Origin: Ligilactobacillus salitolerans
Lineage (GTDB): Bacteria; Bacillota; Bacilli; Lactobacillales; Lactobacillaceae
Length of the DNA: 64,000 nucleotides
NCBI RefSeq assembly: GCF_003864415.1
Contig: NZ_BFFP01000006.1
Span: forward strand, 24,027-88,026
Reading direction: 5' to 3'
Part shown: one piece after another, positions 17,877-27,800 of the stretch
Numbering within the stretch: position 1 is the stretch's first letter
Layout: each line of letters starts with the position of its first letter
The notes under the pieces: generated by a model
Seen by the model: only the letters and a program-made list of their open reading frames with translations
Told to the model about the DNA's origin: nothing
Database searches by the model: none
Program-made: the position numbers and the translations under genes

Positions 17877-18062
17877 TTAAACGCGGGTAACTTTACCGGA
17901 TTTCAATGCGCGAGCAGAAACCCAAACTTTTTTAGGTTTACCGTCAACCAAGATACGAACTTTTTGCAAGTTTGGCTTCCAGCTGCGGTTTGTTTGGTTC
18001 AAAGCATGGGAACGCTTCTTGCCAAAAGTCGTTTTACGACCTGTGATATAATCTTTTGCCAT
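17877..18062 (-). CDS. rpmB: 50S ribosomal protein L28
   Basis: 61-residue L28. [32 protein letters not shown] and [12 protein letters not shown] match the family. No cysteine pairs, so it is the zinc-independent form. Strong AAGGAGGAG upstream of ATG 18062. Encoded opposite to its neighbours between thiN and asp23, as in B. subtilis. Confidence 0.97.
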   Translation of the reverse strand: MAKDYITGRKTTFGKKRSHALNQTNRSWKPNLQKVRILVDGKPKKVWVSARALKSGKVTRV

Positions 18063-18091
18063 GATCGATGCTCCTCCTTATCCTCTTTACG

Positions 18092-18149
18092 GCGACTAAA
18101 GTCGCTTTACTCACTAAACTAAATTATCACACTAGCGGGGTAATTGCAA
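18092..18149 (-). promoter_or_regulatory. rpmB promoter and leader hairpin
   Basis: Minus strand: extended -10 TGTGATAAT (GATAAT at 18128-18123) with TTGCAA 15 bases upstream (18149-18144). The leader contains a GCGAC-TTTA-GTCGC hairpin (18105-18092). The short spacer suggests reliance on the extended -10. Confidence 0.5.
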
Positions 18150-18283
18150 CATTTTTCTGTAAAGGAAAAATACTTGGCAGCATTAAAACTTGTTAATTTA
18201 GCTTAAATTTGCAGCAGTCAACTTAAATTAGGTTCAAAAAAAGTGTGGAAAGCAAGAATGAAAGAGATTTCTGGCCAACCGAT

Positions 18284-18313
18284 TTGGTTTTTGATAAAGT
18301 CATATGATAGAAT
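18284..18313 (+). promoter_or_regulatory. Promoter of asp23-fakA
   Basis: TTGGTT (18284-18289), 18-base spacer, and TAGAAT (18308-18313) preceded by TGA, an extended -10. Lies 40 bases before the asp23 start. Confidence 0.6.
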
Positions 18314-18352
18314 AATAAATGATTGTCTATTAATATCAAGGAGGCTGTTTAC

Positions 18353-18715
18353 ATGGCTGTTAAAATTCAGAATCAATTAGGCAATATTGATATCAGTAAT
18401 GATGTTATTGCAACCGTTGTTGGCGGGGCTGCTACAGAAATTTTCGGGATCGTCGGAATGGCTAGTAAGAACCAGATCCGCGACAACCTAAATGAGATAC
18501 TAAAAAGAGATAATTATTCAAAGGGCGTAGTTGTTCGTCAGACTGATGAGGGTGTGGCGATCGATGTCTATATTATCGCCGGATACGGAACTAAGATCTC
18601 GGAAGTTTGTCGTAACGTCCAAGACAAAGTTAAGTATAATTTGCAGTCAATGCTTGGATTAGAGGCTAAATCTGTTAATGTCTATGTCCAAGGCGTCAAA
18701 GTCATTGAAGATTAA
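18353..18715 (+). CDS. Asp23/Gls24 family protein (YloU type)
   Basis: 120-residue member of the Asp23/Gls24 envelope-stress family. These small cytosolic proteins associate with the membrane and are linked to cell envelope homeostasis; molecular role incompletely known. GNIDISNDVIATVVGGAATEIFG is the usual opening (shown in part: DISNDVIATVVGGAATE) and DVYIIAGYG the conserved core. Start at ATG 18353, eight bases after AAGGAGG; an upstream TTG 18323 lacks a site. Pairs with fakA as yloU-yloV in B. subtilis. Confidence 0.9.
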   Translation: MAVKIQNQLGNIDISNDVIATVVGGAATEIFGIVGMASKNQIRDNLNEILKRDNYSKGVVVRQTDEGVAIDVYIIAGYGTKISEVCRNVQDKVKYNLQSMLGLEAKSVNVYVQGVKVIED

Positions 18716-18740
18716 GCAACGGCCAAGGAGGAAACAGGAT

Positions 18741-20429
18741 TTGAAAGTTGTAACTATTACGGACACAGAATTTCGCAAAATGGTATCAGCGGCGACAAAC
18801 CGACTGAACAGTAATGCCGAATTTATTAATTCGCTGAATGTTTTTCCAGTACCCGATGGTGATACAGGAACGAATATGAGCTTATCTTTTGCCAGCGGGG
18901 CTAAATATGTCAATGAATCAACTGCCACGGCGATCGGCGATTTGACATCAGCCCTTGCCAAAGGACTGTTGATGGGAGCACGCGGCAACTCTGGGGTAAT
19001 ATTATCCCAGGTTTTTCGCGGTTTTGCCCGCAGCACAGCTAAAAAACAAACCTTGTCGGCGGTTGATCTGGCAGACGCAATTTCAACTGGGGTAGAAACA
19101 GCATATAAAGCTGTGATGAAGCCAACAGAAGGTACGATCTTAACTGTAGCGCGTAAGGCAGCAGAAGCAGCGCGCAAGTGTGTTAAGGAGTCAGATGATT
19201 GTGTCGAAGTCATGGAGAAAACCTTTGAGGCTGCAAAAGAAGCCTTAGCTACCACACCTGACCTTTTGCCAGTTTTAAAAGAAGTTGGTGTTGTTGATTC
19301 TGGTGGACAGGGTCTGACTTTTGTTTACGAGGCTTTTTCTGACGCTCTTAGCGGTAAAGAAATCAAAAATGAAAGCAGTCATCAACCGTCGGTGGAGGAA
19401 ATGGAAGAGATGGTCAACGCTGAACATCACAAGAGTGTTCAAAGTAAATTGAACACAGAAGATATTAAGTACGGCTACTGTACTGAGATCATGGTTCGGA
19501 TCGGCGGCGGCCGTTTAGTGGATTCAATCTTTGATTATGATACTTTCCGCAATCACTTGGCAGAAATCGGTGATTCATTGCTGGTAATTGCCGATGATGA
19601 GGTGGTTAAAGTCCATGTTCATACAGAACATCCTGGTGACGTTTTAGCTTACGGACAAAAATTTGGTTCCTTGATCAAAGTTAAGGTCGATAACATGCGT
19701 CTGCAGCATGAGACCATTCTAGAAAATGATGAACAGACACAGCCAAAAGAAGATGAACCTGCAGTTGATACTGGCGACTACGGAATTATTTCGATCAGTT
19801 CCGGTGCGGGGCTCGCGAAGATCTTCAAAGGCTTAGGTGTGACCGAAGTCTTAGATGGCGGTCAGACGATGAATCCCAGCACTGAAGATATCATGGCTGC
19901 GATCAAGAAGACCGGCAGTAAAAAAGTGATCATTTTGCCAAACAACAAAAATATTTTTATGGCTGCGCAGCAGGCTGCAGAGGTCAGCGACATTCCTGCA
20001 ACAGTTGTTAAGACGAAATCAATTTCGCAAGGGATGACCGCTTTATTGGCTTTCGATCCTGCGGCTAGTTTGGCAGATAACCAGGAGATGATGACTGAAG
20101 ATCTTGACACGGTTGTTTCTGGTCAAATTACTCAAGCAGTCAGAGATACGACTATTGATGGACAAAGTATTAAAAAAGACGATTATATGGGTCTGGTCGA
20201 TGGCAAGATCAGCGTGACTGACAGAGAACTTTTCCAAGCAACAGTTGCGACGATTAAAGCCATGCTGGATGAAGACAGCGAGATCGTGACGATCATCTAT
20301 GGTCAAGACGGAACTAAGGAACAAGCCCAAGCAGTGCAAGATGAGATCCTAGCTGAAAACGATGAATTAGAATTTGAACTGCATGAAGGCGATCAACCGC
20401 TTTACCCTTATTTGATCTCGGTTGAATAG
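18741..20429 (+). CDS. fakA: Fatty acid kinase catalytic subunit (YloV/FakA)
   Basis: DhaK/DhaL-like kinase that phosphorylates fatty acids presented by FakB binding proteins, giving acyl-phosphates used by PlsX/PlsY. 562 residues: N-terminal DhaL domain with NVFPVPDGDTGTNM (about 32-45, metal-binding aspartates) and GARGNSGVILSQ, then the middle and C-terminal FakB-binding domain. The true start is TTG 18741 nine bases after AAGGAGG; longer in-frame starts lie inside asp23. Its location near plsX and acpP fits phospholipid synthesis. No fakB in the window. Confidence 0.93.
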   Translation: MKVVTITDTEFRKMVSAATNRLNSNAEFINSLNVFPVPDGDTGTNMSLSFASGAKYVNESTATAIGDLTSALAKGLLMGARGNSGVILSQVFRGFARSTAKKQTLSAVDLADAISTGVETAYKAVMKPTEGTILTVARKAAEAARKCVKESDDCVEVMEKTFEAAKEALATTPDLLPVLKEVGVVDSGGQGLTFVYEAFSDALSGKEIKNESSHQPSVEEMEEMVNAEHHKSVQSKLNTEDIKYGYCTEIMVRIGGGRLVDSIFDYDTFRNHLAEIGDSLLVIADDEVVKVHVHTEHPGDVLAYGQKFGSLIKVKVDNMRLQHETILENDEQTQPKEDEPAVDTGDYGIISISSGAGLAKIFKGLGVTEVLDGGQTMNPSTEDIMAAIKKTGSKKVIILPNNKNIFMAAQQAAEVSDIPATVVKTKSISQGMTALLAFDPAASLADNQEMMTEDLDTVVSGQITQAVRDTTIDGQSIKKDDYMGLVDGKISVTDRELFQATVATIKAMLDEDSEIVTIIYGQDGTKEQAQAVQDEILAENDELEFELHEGDQPLYPYLISVE

Positions 20430-20496
20430 AACCAAGCGCGAAATCAAGCGCCTGAAATGAAGTTTGATTTCAATTCTAGGCAAGGAGGCGGTTAGC

Positions 20497-22542
20497 ATGC
20501 AGGAGCGCAGTCTTGCTGATCCTATTTCAGTTTTAAAGGGAGCTGGCCCGAAACGGGTAGTTGCTTTAAACAAATTAGGTGTCAACACGATTGAAGATCT
20601 GCTGACTTTTTATCCTTTTCGGTATGATGACCTGAGCACTAAACGATTAGATGAGCTTGCCGATCAAGAAAAAGCCACTATCAAGGGAACTGTTGCTTCA
20701 CAGCCTGTTGTGGCACGCTTTGGCCGCAAGAAAAGCCGCTTGAATTTTCGCCTTTTGGTTGATCAGGCGGTTTTAATGGTCACTTTTTTCAACCAGCCGT
20801 ATTTGGCGAGCCGCTTGGAAATTGGACTGGAAGTTGGTGTTTACGGTAAATATGATGTCAAACGCCAGCAGATCACTGGAATGAAGCTTTTTTCAGCTGC
20901 TGATCCGGATGATTTTGCAGGCATTTATCGTGCTTCTAAAGAGATCCGGCCGAATACAGTTAAACAATTTGTTCAAGAAGCATATCAAGAATACCAAGGA
21001 TTGCTGGTCGATGTTGTTCCGCGCCCGATCCAGCAAAAATATCGCCTAGAACCTTTGGCACAGCAGGTCCACGATATGCATTTTCCTGCCACAAAGCAGG
21101 CGGCTGACTTAGCGCGCCGATCTGCAATTTTTGAAGAGTTCTTTCGTTATCAAGCTGGACTGCAGTTTATGAAAAAAAAGCAGCATCACGAGTTGGGCAC
21201 GGTGATCAATTATGATAATTCGCAACTCAAAGATTTCATTGCTGCCTTGCCGTTTGAATTGACGCCAGCGCAAAAAAAGGTTGTTAATGAGATCTGCAGC
21301 GACTTGCACCACCCAGTTCAGATGAATCGCCTGCTGCAAGGTGATGTTGGTTCGGGTAAAACTGTGGTCGCCGCGATTGCGATCTATGCAGCAATCACGG
21401 CTGGTTATCAATGCGCCTTAATGGCTCCGACTGAAATCCTGGCTGAGCAGCACGCCGATAAGCTGAGTCGGCTTTTTGCACCGTGGAATGTGAATGTCGC
21501 CTTGCTGACAAGTTCTAATCCCAGCAAGGCAGCGGGCAAACGGGAGTTGTATCAACATTTAGCTGCTGGTGACATTCAGCTGGTAGTGGGCACGCATGCT
21601 TTAATTCAAGCTGATGTTGTTTTCCAAAACTTGGGGCTGGTAGTGACTGACGAGCAGCACAGGTTTGGGGTCGAACAACGCAAGCTGTTGCGGTTAAAGG
21701 GTAAAGAACCAGATGTTTTAGCCATGACTGCTACTCCGATCCCGCGAACATTGGCGATTACAACTTATGGCGAGATGGATGTTTCAGTGATCGACCAGCT
21801 GCCCCGGGACCGTAAGCCGATCGAAACAAAATGGTATTCAAAAAAACAAATCAATGCTGCGGTCAGCTTCTTATTCGAGCAAATTAAAAACGGTGCGCAG
21901 GCTTTTATTGTCTCACCGCTGATCGAAGAATCTGAAATGCTGGAAGCACAGAATGCCCGCGAAGTTTTTGCAAAAATGAGCGCGTTGTTTGAGCCGAATT
22001 ACCATGTTGGCTTGTTGCACGGTCAGCTCAAAAGTTCCGAGAAAGAACAAGTTATGCAGGATTTTAAGCAGCAAAAATATGCTGTTTTGGTTGCAACAAC
22101 AGTGGTTGAGGTCGGGATCGATATTCCAAATGCAACCGTGATGCTGATCTTAGACGCGGAAAGATTCGGCTTAGCGCAGTTACATCAGCTGCGTGGTCGA
22201 GTCGGACGCGGGAGCCGGCAATCATATTGTCTTCTGGTCTCTGACCCGAAAAATGATTACGGCAAAGCGCGGATGGAAACCATGGTGCAAACTAACGATG
22301 GTTTTTTGATCGCACAAAAAGATTTGGAATTACGCGGGCCGGGTGAAGTCTTAGGCTCTAAACAGGCGGGAATGCCCGATTTTAAGGTCGGCGATCCGGT
22401 TGAAAACTTGAATATTTTGCAATACGCACAGCAAGAAGCGCATAATGTGATCAGCGCTCCTAATTTTGACCAAGATCCTAGCAACGCCGGTCTGATCAGT
22501 TATTTACGCCGGTCGGTATTGGATCGAAACGGGTTGGATTAA
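20497..22542 (+). CDS. recG: ATP-dependent DNA helicase RecG
   Basis: Branch-migrating helicase that regresses stalled forks and processes Holliday junctions. 681 residues: N-terminal wedge (OB) domain, Walker A QGDVGSGKTVVA, DEQH box TDEQHRFGV, motif III MTATPIPRTLA, and RGRVGRGSRQSYC near the C-terminus. ATG 20497 is eight bases after AAGGAGG; the frame extends upstream without a good site. Between fakA and plsX as in other Bacillota. Confidence 0.97.
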   Translation: MQERSLADPISVLKGAGPKRVVALNKLGVNTIEDLLTFYPFRYDDLSTKRLDELADQEKATIKGTVASQPVVARFGRKKSRLNFRLLVDQAVLMVTFFNQPYLASRLEIGLEVGVYGKYDVKRQQITGMKLFSAADPDDFAGIYRASKEIRPNTVKQFVQEAYQEYQGLLVDVVPRPIQQKYRLEPLAQQVHDMHFPATKQAADLARRSAIFEEFFRYQAGLQFMKKKQHHELGTVINYDNSQLKDFIAALPFELTPAQKKVVNEICSDLHHPVQMNRLLQGDVGSGKTVVAAIAIYAAITAGYQCALMAPTEILAEQHADKLSRLFAPWNVNVALLTSSNPSKAAGKRELYQHLAAGDIQLVVGTHALIQADVVFQNLGLVVTDEQHRFGVEQRKLLRLKGKEPDVLAMTATPIPRTLAITTYGEMDVSVIDQLPRDRKPIETKWYSKKQINAAVSFLFEQIKNGAQAFIVSPLIEESEMLEAQNAREVFAKMSALFEPNYHVGLLHGQLKSSEKEQVMQDFKQQKYAVLVATTVVEVGIDIPNATVMLILDAERFGLAQLHQLRGRVGRGSRQSYCLLVSDPKNDYGKARMETMVQTNDGFLIAQKDLELRGPGEVLGSKQAGMPDFKVGDPVENLNILQYAQQEAHNVISAPNFDQDPSNAGLISYLRRSVLDRNGLD

Positions 22543-22607
22543 GACGAATAAGGAAGTTGAACAGCAGATTTTTTGGAAAGCAAATCGATGTGAGAGGATG
22601 AAGAGAC

Positions 22608-23639
22608 GTGAAAATAGCTGTTGATGCGATGGGTGGAGATAATGCGCCAGAAGCAATCGTTGCTGGAGTTGAACGAGCACGTGATGAATTTTTAGACACT
22701 GAATTTATTTTATATGGAGATCGCAGCCAAATCGATCCATTGCTGCACAAGACTGAAAGGATCACCTTAGTTCAAGCGGACGAAGTGATCGATATGAATG
22801 ATGAACCTGTTCGGGCAATTCGGCGCAAGAAAAATTCTTCGATGGTCTTAGCTGCGACGGCGGTTAAGAAGGGTGAAGCTGATGCACTTTTTTCGTGCGG
22901 AAATACAGGAGCTTTATTAGCGGCAGGGCTGCTGCTGGTCGGACGGATCAAAGGAATTGCTCGTCCAGGTTTAGTTTCAACTTTGCCGGTCGTTAGCGGT
23001 GATGGTTCGTTTAATCTGCTGGATAGTGGTGCCAACGCCGATGGAAAACCTGAACAGCTCTATCAATACGCTTTGCTAGGCAAATATTATGCAACGAGTG
23101 TCCGTGGAATCGAAAATCCGCGGATTGGGCTGTTGAATAATGGGACCGAACCGCATAAGGGAAGTAAACTAACTTTAGAAGCTCATCAGCTGATCGCTGC
23201 GGATGATTCGATCAACTTTGTTGGCAACGTGGAATCCCGTGACCTGCTGGATGGTGTCTGTGATGTTGTTGTAGCTGATGGTTTTACTGGCAATGCTGTT
23301 TTAAAGGCAATCGAAGGTACCGCATCTTCTGTCATGCATTTGTTAAAAGATTCGATCATGAATGCGGGGATCGGCGGTAAAGTTGGCGCCTTGTTGTTGA
23401 AATCCAGCCTCAATCAGATCAAAGCAAAGATGGATCAATCACAGTATGGCGGAGCTGTTTTGCTGGGGGCGCAGGCTCCAGTCGTCAAGGCTCATGGTGC
23501 TAGCGATAGTGAAACTGTTTACTATACGGTCAAACAGATCAAGAGTATGATCGATGGGCAGATGCTGCCAAAATTTACGGAGTATTTTTCCGCTCAGCAA
23601 GCAGCTGCGGCCAAAAAAGACGACCAGCCTGAAGGTTAA
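22608..23639 (+). CDS. plsX: Phosphate acyltransferase PlsX
   Basis: Makes acyl-phosphate from acyl-ACP for PlsY, the entry to phosphatidic acid synthesis. 343 residues with KIAVDAMGGDNAPEAIVAG, GNTGALLA and GNVESRDLLDGVCDVVVADGF (in part: NVESRDLLDG). GTG 22608 follows GAGAGGATGAAG. Followed by acpP, its substrate carrier. No FapR box was noticed. Confidence 0.96.
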   Translation: MKIAVDAMGGDNAPEAIVAGVERARDEFLDTEFILYGDRSQIDPLLHKTERITLVQADEVIDMNDEPVRAIRRKKNSSMVLAATAVKKGEADALFSCGNTGALLAAGLLLVGRIKGIARPGLVSTLPVVSGDGSFNLLDSGANADGKPEQLYQYALLGKYYATSVRGIENPRIGLLNNGTEPHKGSKLTLEAHQLIAADDSINFVGNVESRDLLDGVCDVVVADGFTGNAVLKAIEGTASSVMHLLKDSIMNAGIGGKVGALLLKSSLNQIKAKMDQSQYGGAVLLGAQAPVVKAHGASDSETVYYTVKQIKSMIDGQMLPKFTEYFSAQQAAAAKKDDQPEG

Positions 23640-23729
23640 TTTTTGCTTGCTCAAGTAGGCAGAGACTGGACAATCCGCCAGTAAAACGATAAAATTATGT
23701 TACTGACTTATTAGTGAGGTAGGATAAAA

Positions 23730-23975
23730 ATGACAGAACAAGAAGTTTTCACCAAAATTGCAGCAATCATTGAAGAACGCTTTGGTGTCGCTGCGGATAA
23801 AGTCACAAAAGAATTGAATTTCCAGGATGATTTAGATGCAGATTCAATTGATATTGTAGAATTTGTTTTAGAGCTTGAAGACACTTTTGGGGCTGAGATC
23901 TCTGATGATGATGCAGAGCAGTTGACCACCGTTGGTCAGGCAGTTTCATATATTGCTGAACACCAAAATGCCTAA
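23730..23975 (+). CDS. acpP: Acyl carrier protein
   Basis: 81-residue acidic ACP carrying acyl chains on a phosphopantetheine arm. The modified serine lies in DADSIDIVE (about S37). ATG 23730 with GAGGTAGG upstream. Adjacent to plsX, as usual for the ACP used in phospholipid synthesis. A small ACTGG/CCAGT hairpin lies between plsX and acpP. Confidence 0.96.
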   Translation: MTEQEVFTKIAAIIEERFGVAADKVTKELNFQDDLDADSIDIVEFVLELEDTFGAEISDDDAEQLTTVGQAVSYIAEHQNA

Positions 23976-23993
23976 GCTGGATATGCTTTACGA

Positions 23994-24020
23994 AACTGGC
24001 CGAGTGAGCCAGTTTTTTTT
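23994..24020 (+). terminator. acpP terminator
   Basis: AACTGGC (23994-24000), 7-base loop, GCCAGTT (24008-24014) and eight T. Confidence 0.9.
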
Positions 24021-24135
24021 ATAATAAATCCCGCCCAGAATTCGGATCTTATCTGATTTAGTGAGACAAGACAAACGTTCTTTGAATGAGCTAAATTCGG
24101 GTTTGCGGGAAGTCAAAATTTAAGGAGTAAAAATC

Positions 24136-24840
24136 GTGATTATTGGATTGGCACAACATTTAAAACAGGATTTTGGGATCGACTTTCATGAGCAGTCTTT
24201 GTTGGACGAAGCTTTTACCCATGCTTCATATGTGAATGAACATCCTAAGCAGAATTTGAAGTATTACGAAAGGATCGAATTTTTAGGCGATGCCGTGATG
24301 CAGCTTTGTGTTTCGGAGTACTTGTTTAAACGTTATCCAGGAATGCCGGAGGGCAAGCTGTCTCGTTTGCGGGCTGCGATGGTCTGTGAAGACAGCTTTA
24401 GTAAATTTGCCAAAGAGTGTCATTTCGACGAATACATTCGGTTAGGCAAAGGTGAAGAAAAGTCTGATGCCCGCCAACGTCCGTCGTTATTATGCGATAT
24501 TTTTGAATCTTTTATTGGTGCATTATATTTGGACCAAGGTAAAGATGAGGTTGTTAGCTTTATTAGTAAAGTTGTTTTTCCTAAACTTGACTTGGGCTGG
24601 TTTGATCATTTCTTCGATCATAAAACTGCTTTGCAGGAGTATTTGCAACAGGATGGCGAGTGTCAGATCGACTACAAGCTCGTTGCCCAAGAAGGTCCAG
24701 ATAACGAGCGTCGTTACCGGATGGCTGTTTTTGCTAACGGCGAAGAGTTAGGACAAGGAACGGGTTATTCTAAAAAAGCCGGAGAACAAGCCGCGGCCGC
24801 TCAAGCTTTGAAAAAATTCGGTCAGGCTGCAACAAAATAA
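24136..24840 (+). CDS. rnc: Ribonuclease III
   Basis: Cleaves double-stranded RNA, including rRNA precursors. 234 residues: catalytic domain with the signature YERIEFLGDAVMQL and a second metal site around CDIFESFIGALYLDQG (D/E pairs), then a dsRBD from about 160 (ALQEYLQQDGE to GEQAAAAQALK). GTG 24136 lies eight bases after AAGGAG. Heads rnc-smc-ftsY as in B. subtilis. Confidence 0.97.
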   Translation: MIIGLAQHLKQDFGIDFHEQSLLDEAFTHASYVNEHPKQNLKYYERIEFLGDAVMQLCVSEYLFKRYPGMPEGKLSRLRAAMVCEDSFSKFAKECHFDEYIRLGKGEEKSDARQRPSLLCDIFESFIGALYLDQGKDEVVSFISKVVFPKLDLGWFDHFFDHKTALQEYLQQDGECQIDYKLVAQEGPDNERRYRMAVFANGEELGQGTGYSKKAGEQAAAAQALKKFGQAATK

Positions 24841-24858
24841 ATTAAGGAGGAGCTCAAA

Positions 24859-27800
24859 TTGAAACTAAAGGCGTTAACGCTGAATGGCTTCAAATCCTTC
24901 GCAGATCAAACTAAAATTGAATTTAATGGGGGACTGACAGGAATAGTCGGTCCCAATGGAAGCGGTAAAAGCAATATTATTGATGCTTTACGTTGGACAC
25001 TAGGGGAACAATCAGCTAAAAGTCTCCGCGGTGATAAGATGGCTGATGTTATTTTTGGCGGTTCAGAATCACGTGCTGCCTTAAACCGCGCTGAGGTTAC
25101 CTTGGAATTTGATAACAGTGACCAAACTCTGCAAGGTTTGCCAGAAGAGGTCGTCATCTGCCGCAGATTATACCGGAGCGGCGAAAGTGAATTCTTGATC
25201 AACAATAAAAATGTGCGCTTACGTGATATCAATGAACTATTTATGGATACTGGCGTTTCGCGCAATTCCTTTTCTATTATCTCGCAAGGAAAAGTGGAGG
25301 CTGTTTTCAATAGCAAGCCTGAAGAACGCCGATCTTTGATCGAAGAAGCGGCTGGGATCTCAAAGTACAAAAAAGAAAAGCAAAAAGCACAGACTGAGCT
25401 ATTGGAGACAACGGACCACTTGGATCGGGTGGCTGACATCATTGGCGAATTAGAAAGTCAAAAAGCTCCTTTGGAGGAGCAAGCCAGCTTGGCTCGGGAT
25501 TACTTGGCACAAAAAAAGCAGTTTGACCATTTTGAACTGAGTAATTTAGTGTTAACAATGGCTAATCTCAGAGAAGAGATCGATCACACTACCGCTCAAT
25601 TGAATTCAAATGAACTTTTGTCCAAAAAATACGAGCGGCAAAAAGCGGCTCAAGAGCAAGTGACGGAAAAGTTGACTGCTCAAAGTGAGCAGCTTGAAAA
25701 TAAGTTGTCTGATTTACAGAATAACTTACTTGAATTTAGCAAGCAAAAGGAACGGATCTCTGGGAAAAAAGAGATGTCCCAGCAAGAACAAGAATTTCAC
25801 CGCACCCGGGTTCAAGAGCTTGAGGGGCAGTTAGCTGAGAATCAGACTGATTTCACGGATGCCCAGCAGCGTTTTGACCAGCTAGAAGAACAGGTCACTG
25901 AAAAAAAGCGGCAACTGGCTCAATATCAGAATGCTTTAACTGAGTTAGAGAAACAGCAACAGACTTCACCAGCAGACTTAGCTGCAACAATTGAAAACTT
26001 GCGGTCCAAGATCCTGACCATGGCTCAAGAACAATCGGCACTCCAAAGTAAACTAGAGTACCTTACCGACGGGCAAAAGAACGAACAAGGTCAAAGTCTG
26101 CAACATAAAAAAGCTTTGTCTGTCCAAAAGGAAGCACTAGAGGAGTTGCGCTCGCGTTCAGAGCGGGCCAAGGAAGATTTAGCTGCTTGGGTAGAAAAAT
26201 TAAACCAGCTGCAGGAAAAACAGTCAACTTTGAAGCAAGAAGAAGCAGAGCTGACTAAAGAGTATGAAACCAAGAAAAATCAATGGTATGCGGCCAGCGA
26301 CATTTTGCACAGAGCCAAAGCTCAGCTCAATGCACTGGATAATGTAGCTGCTAATTACAGCGGCTACTACCAGGGTGCGAAGAATATTTTGCAGGCACGT
26401 TCGGACGTGTCAGGTGTCGTTGGTGCTGTAGCTGAGCTTTTACAATTAGAAGCCAAGTACAGTAAGGCGATCGAGACAGTTTTAGGCGGCCAGCTGCAAA
26501 ACGTGGTCACCACCAATGAACAAGCAGCCAAAAAGGCAATTGCTTATTTAAATCAGCATCGTGCCGGACGGGCTACTTTTTTACCGCGAACAGCGGTCAA
26601 AGCGCGAAGTTTGCCTCTTTCGCTTAGCGAACAGCTGACAAGCATGCCCGGTTTTTTGGGGATCGCTAGTGACTTGGTTGAAGTACAGCCTGAAGACCAG
26701 GTTATTTTGGAGTACTTGTTAGGAACGACGATCGTTGTGCAGGATTTGGATGCTGCAGTCCAAATTGCTAAAATGATCAGGCACCAAGGACGAATCGTAA
26801 CCCTGAATGGTGAGATCATTAATGCCGGCGGTTCGATGACCGGCGGGACTAGTCAACATAAACGGACTGGATTATTGGAACAAAAGCAGCAGCGGGAAAA
26901 ATTATCGGCCGATATTCAGAAGATGCAGGATCAGTTAAAAAATGTGGAATTAGCCGGCAAACAAACCAGCGCTGACTTAGAGACCAAAAAAGCTCGCCAG
27001 AAAAACCTCGCAGAACAGCTGGCTGAAGTCCAAGAAAAAAAAGCTCAGGCGGCAGAGAAAGCAGCCGGGCTGGCATTGGAAATTGAACACGGACAAGAAA
27101 GCTATGAGCAAGCTCAACATACTTGGCAAGAGCAAAGTCAAATCAAAGAAAAACGAGCATTACAAATTAAAAGCATTCAAAGTCAACAAAAAGAGACTGC
27201 AAACAAGCTCGCCGAATTACAGACTGCTTTAGCCGAAAAACAGACAGCAACGACAGCTGCAGCTGATTCACAGAAGCAGTATGAGAAAAAAGCTGCCCAA
27301 CTCAAGCAGGATGCTGCCTTGGAAAGAGAACGGTTAGATTCACTTCAGATTCAATTAAAAGAAGTTCAAAACCAAAAGCTGCATTTAGATGGCCTGATCA
27401 AAAAACAGACTGCAATGATCAAGGAATTGAAGGAACAGACTAAAGTCCATGCTAGTTCAGACCATGATCTAGCAATCAAGGTCAGTCAACTTGAAGAAAG
27501 TATTCAGCAAGCGACGAGTGCTTTGGAAGCTTTAACTCAACAACGAGCTGAGATCAAAGCTCAGTTAAATGATGAAAAACTTAAATTGCAAAGAGTTACA
27601 GGTCTAAGAGAAGCAGCACGGGATGAACAGCAGAAAAATCAGGTTCAATTAAGCAGACTAAGTACTTTGCTGGATCGAAACTTGACAGATCTTTCCGAAA
27701 AATATGGAATGACTTATGAATATGCAAAACAACAGGAACTCGAAACTGATCCAACGGTCGTTGCACGTCAACTGAAACTTTTGAAAATGGGGCTCGATGA

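Noticed and set aside
18659..19255. 198-codon frame antisense to fakA
   Set aside because: Shadow of conserved DhaL-domain coding sequence with no ribosome binding site.
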